From Psoroptes ovis (lineage: Eukaryota > Arthropoda > Arachnida > Sarcoptiformes > Psoroptidae): a stretch of 64,000 nucleotides of DNA. The notes beneath the pieces were generated by a model. That model did not search any database. It saw only the letters and a list, made by a program, of their open reading frames with translations, and was not told where the DNA came from. The stretch's first letter is position 1. Each line of letters opens with the position of its first letter. Shown piece by piece: positions 57,330-64,000 of this stretch. The DNA is taken from NCBI GenBank assembly GCA_002943765.1, contig PQWQ01000020.1, positions 310,001 through 374,000 of the forward strand. The letters are read 5' to 3'. The position numbers were made by a program, and so were the translations under genes.

Positions 57330-57923
57330 ATAGATTCTAGATTTGAACAGAATTATTACGCACATCGACATAGAATACATAGAATAGAATGAAAAAAAAT
57401 GTTGAATCAGAAATTTTGTGTGCATTCTTTTTTTGCCATGATGATGATGTTGGTGATGATGGTGATGATGATGCCTATTATTTTCTATTAGATGAACAAC
57501 ATTGAACAAAAAAGATGCCAAAATGCATTAAATGCTGTGTGCTGTGCTGTATGCTTAGACGCCCGAATTTTTCAGTTGAACCAACCAGAGAGAGAAAATA
57601 CAAAATGAAATGAAAAAAATTTCCAAATACAAAGCACGGAATCCTACAATGATGAAATGGAGAAGAAGAATAATGAATTCAACAAATCACTGTGTGTGAT
57701 TCACTGTTTATCATTTATAATTTTCTCCCATCGATTTCAATCGCATTGATTCTCCATTGTTTTCAATCAATTTCAGCAATTGATTGAATTAAAGCAAAAA
57801 CAAAAAAATAAAAAAAATAAAAAACAAACGTGATGCTTAACAATTGAATTGAATATCAGATAGAGCAAACAAACTGAAAACAAAATATTTGTTGCTAAAC
57901 AATAATGAATCAAGTAGGAACTA

Positions 57924-58005
57924 TTAGGTTGTCCCATAAGTTCTTGCCGTTTTTCAAATGAAAAAAAAATTTTAAAAAACGGCAAGAACTTATGGGACAA
58001 CCTAA
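57924..58005. mobile_element. Mariner-like hairpin MITE 20 (CATAAG subtype)
   Basis: The best example of this subtype: TTAGGTTGTCCCATAAG to CTTATGGGACAACCTAA with an almost perfect stem (about 35 bp) and an A/T-only loop. TA on both sides. Confidence 0.9.
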
Positions 58006-58425
58006 TAAATAACTCGAATTAATTTGTTTTTTTTCCCTTTCTGTGATTCTCTTGTATTTTATATGTAGGGTGCATCGACAATGATGACGACAAAAACCGA
58101 CCGAATGAATGAATGGATCGATTGATCGACCAAACTTGTAGAAAATATCGCTGAATCAAAATAAAATAGGAAAAGGAAACAACATGATAGATGCAACACC
58201 ATATATTGAATATATGAAATATTGCAAAATACAAATAGAGAATTGAATGTAAAAATGTCAATTCAAAATAAGCTACAATAATTGACATTCATATTCTTTC
58301 ATTCATTCATTTTATTTTATTTTTTCGGGTAAGTATTCGGGTGATGATGAAAATGAAATTCGGTTAATATTTTAAATATATTCAACAACATTCTTTTTTT
58401 TCTTTTAATTTTGTCATTATTACTA

Positions 58426-58506
58426 TTAAGTTGTCCGAAAAGTTTTTGCCGATTATATTGTAGAAAATGATTGCAAAAATCGGCAAAAACTTTTCGGACA
58501 GCTTAA
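58426..58506. mobile_element. Mariner-like hairpin MITE 21
   Basis: TTAAGTTGTCCGAAAAG to CTTTTCGGACAGCTTAA, where tip changes on both sides compensate partly. TA-flanked. Confidence 0.85.
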
Positions 58507-59091
58507 TATTTAGTTATATTTTTATAAAACATGATCCATAGGACCAGAAGAAAGAAATGAATGAATGAATTTAAATCACAGTGGAAGAAGCAATGAAATA
58601 TTGTGTATTGAGAAACGATCTTCACACTGGAAAACGAATTTAGACGAGAAAAAACAACCGTTGGAACATATTAATTCAAAATGTTGTTGAATACACACAC
58701 ATATTGAACATTGTTGGAACCAAAAATAATGCTAAATGAATGAATGAGAATATATAACGGTCGATATTTGTGTGTGTGTATTTATGTGCTGTGATAGGTA
58801 TTAAACGTTGAATTCCAAATGTGGATGTGTATGTATGGAACACATCAAATGCAACAGAGAAAATGTCGATAAATTCAACATTTATGAAAAACGAAACAAA
58901 AATAAAAAAAAAATCAAATGTGAAACCAAGCAAAACCATACATACATACATACATACATCACCCAATACAAAAACTAACGTCAAAATATTTAATACGCAT
59001 TTCAATATAGCAACATGATGATGGAAATGAAAATAATGGTCGGTTAGTTTTGGTTGGTTTGGTTGGTGGTTGATTTTGGTTGAAGATGGTG

Positions 59092-59121
59092 ATGGTGGTT
59101 GGTGGTGGTGGTGGTGGTGGT
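59092..59121. repeat. (TGG)n microsatellite
   Basis: A TGG-rich run within a longer G/T-rich stretch starting near 59,040. Confidence 0.75.
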
Positions 59122-59719
59122 AGTTGTTTTTGTTGATAAAAATGTATGTTTATCAACAAATAGACATTTAAAAATTGAAATGCATTATCCCGTACATACA
59201 CAGCAAAATAATATATAATTGAATATAATATATGATTGAGGAGAATCACCAGGATTTTTTTTCACTAGGTTTCAATGAGAAATTAAAGTGCGTGCGTGCG
59301 TGCGTGATTTAGCACATTTAAAACTATTTGCCGATGGTAATTTGTTGATGGATGCTGCGCCGAGACCAAACGAAAAAACTAACGGAAAATCAATGGCCAA
59401 AATAATAATAATCGATTGATCCAACAAAAAAAAAAATTTTATCTAATTTCAAATACTTCTTCCTTTTTTTTTCATTTTCCATTTAAACCATTTAAACATG
59501 CGTACTCACTGGTACCAAAAGGACCCAAAAAATGGTTTCAACAGTGGTTTTGGTCCTTCAACAACAATGAATACATACAGACATACAGTACACAGAGCGA
59601 AAAAAAAACCAGTGTTGAATATTTTCCACTATTTTCTATTATTATTATTATCATCTTTCTGATCTAAACTGTTGGCAGTCCATTTTTTTTAAGGTTCCAT
59701 AAATTTTGGATTTTGGAAA

Positions 59720-59827
59720 ATGAAAAAAATTTCCTCACGAAAAAATCATTCGCGTGTATTCGTATGTCTGCTGCTGTGTATGGTGGTTGCAATATTTTTC
59801 TCAATTTGGTTTTTAAAACGAATATAA
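59720..59827 (+). CDS. Possible 35-residue single-pass membrane microprotein
   Basis: An ATG frame encodes a Lys/Arg-rich start (KKISSRKNHSR), one clear hydrophobic helix (VFVCLLLCMVVAIFFSIWFL) and KRI before a stop. The layout is that of a small type II membrane protein, or the first exon of one. There is no conservation evidence and the region is otherwise empty, so this may be chance. Confidence 0.2.
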   Translation: MKKISSRKNHSRVFVCLLLCMVVAIFFSIWFLKRI

Positions 59828-60249
59828 CGAGAGAGAACCGTTATTTTATTTTTTGGTTATTTCTACCGATTTTCACTTTGTTGAATTCAAACAAAATTGA
59901 ATTCGACACCGAATCAACAACAACAACCACCACCACCATCAATGAAGTCATGAATTCATTGGCCAAAGAATTCATGAATACACATCATCATCATCGTTAT
60001 CATTAGAATTAAATGTAAGTGAATTCAAAAAATGAATGATTCCCTATGAATCCAATTAACAAATGAGATTAACGGGTTGAAAAATTGAATGAATGAATAG
60101 AAAATACTTGTTCTTCTCGATTTGTTCAATGATTTGAACCATTTTTCTAATTCATAATTCATATTCATCTTATTTTTTCCCAAATAAGAATATAAGAAAT
60201 CAAATCAAATCAAACATTTTCCAAGAATCAAGAATCATTATTTGCTCAT

Positions 60250-60704
60250 CCATTCAATCATATTAATACTTCATCAACATTTATTTAAACCAGTGACCAA
60301 ATTCTAGTCAGTTCTAATCAGTTTGAATCAATACTAATCAACAAGCATTGATTTATACAAATACAACAGTTTTAACAGTTCATCAATTGAATCTAATTTA
60401 GTGATATTTTCATCAATCATTATTTGTCATAAATCATCAAATCAAATCAATCTTTATCGATATTCAACAGTCATTTTTAGAGAAAAATATATTCATCAAA
60501 ATTGAACATTTTCCAGAAATCATTTCACTTATATCTAGTCTTCCTCATCATCATCATCCATTCGTAAAAATACTAAAAACATTCAACGAGATAAAATCTT
60601 TAGAATCGATTCTTTTGAACAACTGGTGAACGATTTGCCTTCCATCCATCCATCTATTCAATTCATTCATTCGAACGGTAAGATTAAAAACCCAAAAATT
60701 AAAG
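60250..60704 (+). other. Probable 5' UTR exon of the SNAG zinc-finger gene
   Basis: A stretch of AATCA/CATC-rich, ATG-poor sequence ends in two strong donor consensus sites, ACG|GTAAGA (after 60677) and AAAG|GTAAGT (after 60704). A good acceptor (TTTTCCCATAG) ends at 63694, 114 bp before the SNAG start codon. A roughly 3-kb leader intron is inferred. Confidence 0.35.
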
Positions 60705-61580
60705 GTAAGTTGATTTAATTCAATTTTTTAATGAGTCTATATCCTTAAATTACAAATGGCAACTTGTAAATATCGAATTTTTTAAAAGGGTTAACTCTCT
60801 ATATTTTACCTATGAAACTGTTTACCAAAGTTGCATTTTGATGAATCTTATTTTGTATGTATTGAACAAGTTGCATATCACTCTAGGTCTACTTGTTCAC
60901 CGACACACACACTTGCCAACACATAGACACACATATATCTCTTATAGCGTCGTCGTGGTCGTCGTTGTTGTCATTTTGTCACAAGACAATTTTTTTTTTT
61001 TTTGAGAAAATTTCCATCAAAATTTCTTCTTTTGGGGCTGTGTTAGTCATAGTATTTCATTTATTATTTATATATTTTGGGTTATATTCATCATTGGTAA
61101 CTATGGTGGCCACACACAATCATCAACAACATATATTCCAGACACACACTCAACAATCATCAATTGAAATACTTTTAGTCTTCCATTTCACTTCGTAAGA
61201 GGTTTTGGGTTTGGTTTTTTTTTCAGAAAAATTTCTGGTTCAAGTCTCTCTTCATCCAATATACACTTGCTCTCTCCCTTAAAGCATTTCTACCACCACC
61301 ATTTGTTGTATTCTCATTCAAAGAAAACCGATTAACTTGTTTCTCGGGTTTATCAACAAGTATTTTTCTGTGTTTTTCTGAAATTTTAAGGCTCATTTTT
61401 TGCTTCGATATTTTCAATATTCATGGCTGTCAGATTCATCCTATAGGATGATGGTGTATGTATGTGCGGATACATTTGATGAAATATTTTCAACCATCAT
61501 CAATCGAAATATTTATTCTAAAATTAATAGTGGCAATATAATACGATTTTATATGAATGACGCCCAGCAATATGAAAAAT

Positions 61581-61602
61581 GTGTGTGTGTGTGTGTGTGT
61601 GT
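61581..61602. repeat. (GT)n microsatellite
   Basis: Eleven uninterrupted GT units. Confidence 0.88.
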
Positions 61603-62242
61603 ATTCATTCATTTCAATTCATATCGAATATACATTTTGATATATTCTTTTGATTTCAATCTGAAATTTTCCTATTTAAAATATGAAATGAAACGGAAAT
61701 TGACTTGAAAATTTGTCACAAAAAAAAATTTTTTTTTTTTTTCATTTGACCCAAGGGCCTTAAAATTGTAAAAATTTCAAAAATCTAATGGATAGCAATT
61801 GTAATAATTAATCAAAAGCGAGAAATTTAGTCGAGAAAATGTAATGAATTCATTTCATTTCGATCCAATCGATCAAATATTCTTGAATAACACACAGAGC
61901 GTAAAGTCAAACGAGAAGATACAACAGTTTGTGTTTTTTTTTAAGCAGCTGTGAGAATCAGTGAGAGAGAATTGAAATATGACGGAATCATTGAATGGTT
62001 GGTGAAGGTGGAAGAAGCATTTTGTTGAATGATATTTGAATCATTGAATCATACGAATGAAAGGACGCAACAAACCAGAATTTGAAACAAATGAAACGAA
62101 TTGACTCTTTTTTTGGAATTGTCCAAAAAAATGTTTTTGTATAAAGCTTCATCTCTGGATGCATGGTTATATAGAATTGGTCCCAAACAATTTTCATTTC
62201 GTCGCATTCTTTCCGTTGTACATTTTATGTGTGTATATAGTA

Positions 62243-62322
62243 TTAGGTTGTCCGAAATGTTTTTGCCGGTTATATCGTAGAAAAACATTTGAAAATCGGC
62301 TGAAACTTTTCGGACAACCTAA
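62243..62322. mobile_element. Mariner-like hairpin MITE 22
   Basis: TTAGGTTGTCCGAAATG to CTTTTCGGACAACCTAA with TA on both sides (62241-62242, 62323-62324). Confidence 0.87.
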
Positions 62323-63808
62323 TAGAAATTTGAATTCAGAATTTGAATGAAAATGAAAAACAAATGGAATGAAAATCGACAAATAAAATAAACTTGTGGC
62401 CATTTTTTGCCCATTTTGATTCGTTCAAATTGAATTCAGTGAATTCATGAATGAATTTAATGAATGAATCATTTTTTTGAAATAATTCAAGATAATTATC
62501 ATTATAATAGTTACACTCACAATCATGACTAAGTTACTTCGAATAATTACCATAAATCGATCGACGCTTTCGATGTAATGAAATTGAAATGCCTTTGAAA
62601 TTAAAATACGCACAGAAATATCTTTAATATTCCACTATATCATTATATTCAAGTCGAGACATTATTATTTGGATTTGATTTAATTTCATTTCATTTCTTA
62701 AATACTTTGTTTCTTAATAATAATAATAATTGTTTTTCTCAGTACTATTCTTTGATGAGAATCAAATGAACACATTTCTATATTATATATCATCACCCCA
62801 TTCGTAAATAATAAGCACAAATTATCATCATTTGATTTAATTGCCAAAATTTCGGTTGAATGATCATTACATTTGTATGGACCCAGTACTGGCACATCTG
62901 ATCAATGGATGTGTGAACCAACGCATACACATCCAGTGTATTTGATGATTTTGTCCCGCGAAACACACACATACACAGTTATAAACTCACTTCTTATACA
63001 TTTAGGGTGTAAATAGATTCATGAAACAAAAAATAAAAGGGTCTTGGAAAGTGTGAAAATTGAATTAATAATTTCCAACTGAATTGAAATGAAAATTGAA
63101 TTCGATGAAAAACAATTTTTGATTCAAAAAAATTGAAAAATTACAAACACGACGACTATTTTCATTCAATGAGCTAATCGTTAAAAGCAACGTTATTTAT
63201 CACAAGCGACTATTTCAACCTGAGGTGTAAATGTATTTTAAAAATGAAAAAAAAATTCGATTTTTTTTCAAAGAAAAATGAAATTCAATTTCAAAATTTC
63301 AAATTTTCAATTGTAAATGCAACAGTTTTTTTTTCATTTGCATAGCCAAGATAATGCATAGCTACAGGCATTTTTCTGTGTGTATTGTTTTGTGTATTTG
63401 AAGCTTTTATTTGCGCTTTTTACTCATGTATTTGACACTAAAATATCAAAAATCATCAAAGTTGAAAAAAGACTGAAGTAGAACAACAAGAAGCAACAAA
63501 TATTTGTATTCTATTATTTTGTTAATGTTTTTTGATAAAATTTTATCAGTTTTTTTTTTCATAAATTTTTACAAGGTGATAATATCATTGAATTTGAATG
63601 TGTGTTGTTCCATGCTTGATTCCCGTGTTTGTGTTTCATGTGGATTCATTGATTGAATATTTTCTGTTTTGTTTTTGAATTCGTTTTCCCATAGATTCAT
63701 CATCCAAAAAAAAAAAAACAAGCATTTCATCATTTATTTTTTGAATATAATCATATACTCATAAACAATATTGATAAATATTAGAAGAAAAAAGAAAAAG
63801 AAGAGAAA

Positions 63809-64000
63809 ATGCCGCGATCATTTTTAATGAAAAAATCGACGACCAATTTTGGTCAACAATTTGTTGTTAAATCATCATCATCATTACATAATAATAATCA
63901 AAATTATACTAGTCAACAAATAATTAATAATAATAATAGAAATAATAATATTGTTAACGGCAACGGTAAGCTACCATCAAGTCCAACTGAAGGTGATTGT
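63809..64000 (+). CDS. Snail/Scratch-type zinc-finger repressor, N-terminal part (cut by window end)
   Basis: The frame opens MPRSFLMKKS, a one-residue variant of the SNAG domain (MPRSFLVKK) found at the extreme N terminus of Snail, Slug, Scratch and Gfi1 repressors, where it recruits LSD1/CoREST. SNAG only works at the very N terminus, which fixes this ATG as the start. The following residues are Ser- and Asn-rich with no structure, as in the family before its C2H2 fingers, which lie outside the window. A donor-like ACG|GTAAGC at 63965-63966 may end the exon; if not, the frame is open to the last base. The long empty upstream region fits a developmental regulator. Snail against Scratch cannot be decided here. 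Confidence 0.78.
   Translation, partial: MPRSFLMKKSTTNFGQQFVVKSSSSLHNNNQNYTSQQIINNNNRNNNIVNGNGKLPSSPTEGDC

Larger units (their letters stand above)
51830..60250. other. Gene-poor interval upstream of the SNAG zinc-finger gene
   Basis: No supported coding gene in over 8 kb. It holds eight mariner-like hairpins, two CAGGG palindromes, and GA, TGG and CATA microsatellites. Such a large empty upstream region is typical of developmental regulators, so distal enhancers are likely. Confidence 0.45.
60705..63694 (+). other. Probable leader intron of the SNAG zinc-finger gene
   Basis: No supported coding sequence. It contains one mariner-like hairpin (62243-62322), a GT microsatellite (61581-61602) and CA runs near 60,900. 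Confidence 0.35.

Noticed and set aside
60893..61198. 101-codon frame with a hydrophobic centre
   Set aside because: It has no ATG start, contains CA-repeat translation and shows no family resemblance.
62049..62403. Open frames overlapping the hairpin at 62243-62322 on both strands
   Set aside because: All of them run through the palindrome, which reads open in several frames; no domain is present.
1..64000. tRNA or rRNA genes
   Set aside because: I looked for cloverleaf B-box-like and rRNA core strings on both strands and saw none I could support; a dedicated tRNA search would settle this.

Overview
The window is AT-rich animal nuclear DNA with intron-containing genes. Most introns are only about 55-75 bp, genes are tightly spaced, and low-complexity Asn/Gln/Ser runs and TA-flanked mini-transposons are common. 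The protein set (alpha-actinin with arthropod-like sequence, an FCS-4xMBT-SAM Polycomb protein, heat shock factor, paired small heat shock proteins) points to an arthropod. Base composition, intron size and compactness fit best with an acariform (astigmatid) mite; the species assignment is inference.

Layout. 0-4.2 kb: two nearly identical small heat-shock genes, each with a TATA box and heat shock elements (HSEs), separated by 3 kb of duplication debris: a copied tail of TOPBP1, a broken kelch/BACK fragment, a promoter copy without a gene and an orphan five-unit HSE. 4.3-11 kb: TOPBP1 (minus), mitochondrial ribosomal protein L18 (minus) and an Sfmbt-type gene (plus, 6 exons). 11-16.4 kb: intergenic DNA with hairpin mini-transposons. 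16.5-35.6 kb: alpha-actinin, with a 13.3-kb first intron, a mutually exclusive 86-nt exon pair and an unexplained ATG-less upstream open frame. 36.2-37.2 kb: a 44-bp tandem array. 37.5-39.4 kb: heat shock factor (minus, 6 exons). 41.3-51.8 kb: a dense cluster of WDR4, a four-TM protein, a MARVEL/CMTM-like protein, an SLC38-type transporter, RPRD1 and two tandem NUDT21 (CFIm25) genes. 51.8-63.7 kb: gene-poor DNA with many hairpin elements. 63.8 kb to the end: the first exon of a Snail/Scratch-type SNAG zinc-finger gene, cut by the window edge.

Functional themes. Heat shock factor lies 33-39 kb from two likely targets. RPRD1 (RNA polymerase II CTD binding) sits head to head with NUDT21 (poly(A)-site choice). 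At least 22 short TA-flanked palindromes of a mariner-like family, four copies of a second palindromic family, a hAT-type element with an 8-bp target duplication, and a 366-bp-arm near-perfect inverted repeat give the window an unusual load of hairpin-forming DNA. CTCF-like motifs recur at gene boundaries. The most novel-looking items are the alpha-actinin upstream open frame (signal-peptide-like and transmembrane-like segments in frame with the actin-binding domain) and the hairpin element population.
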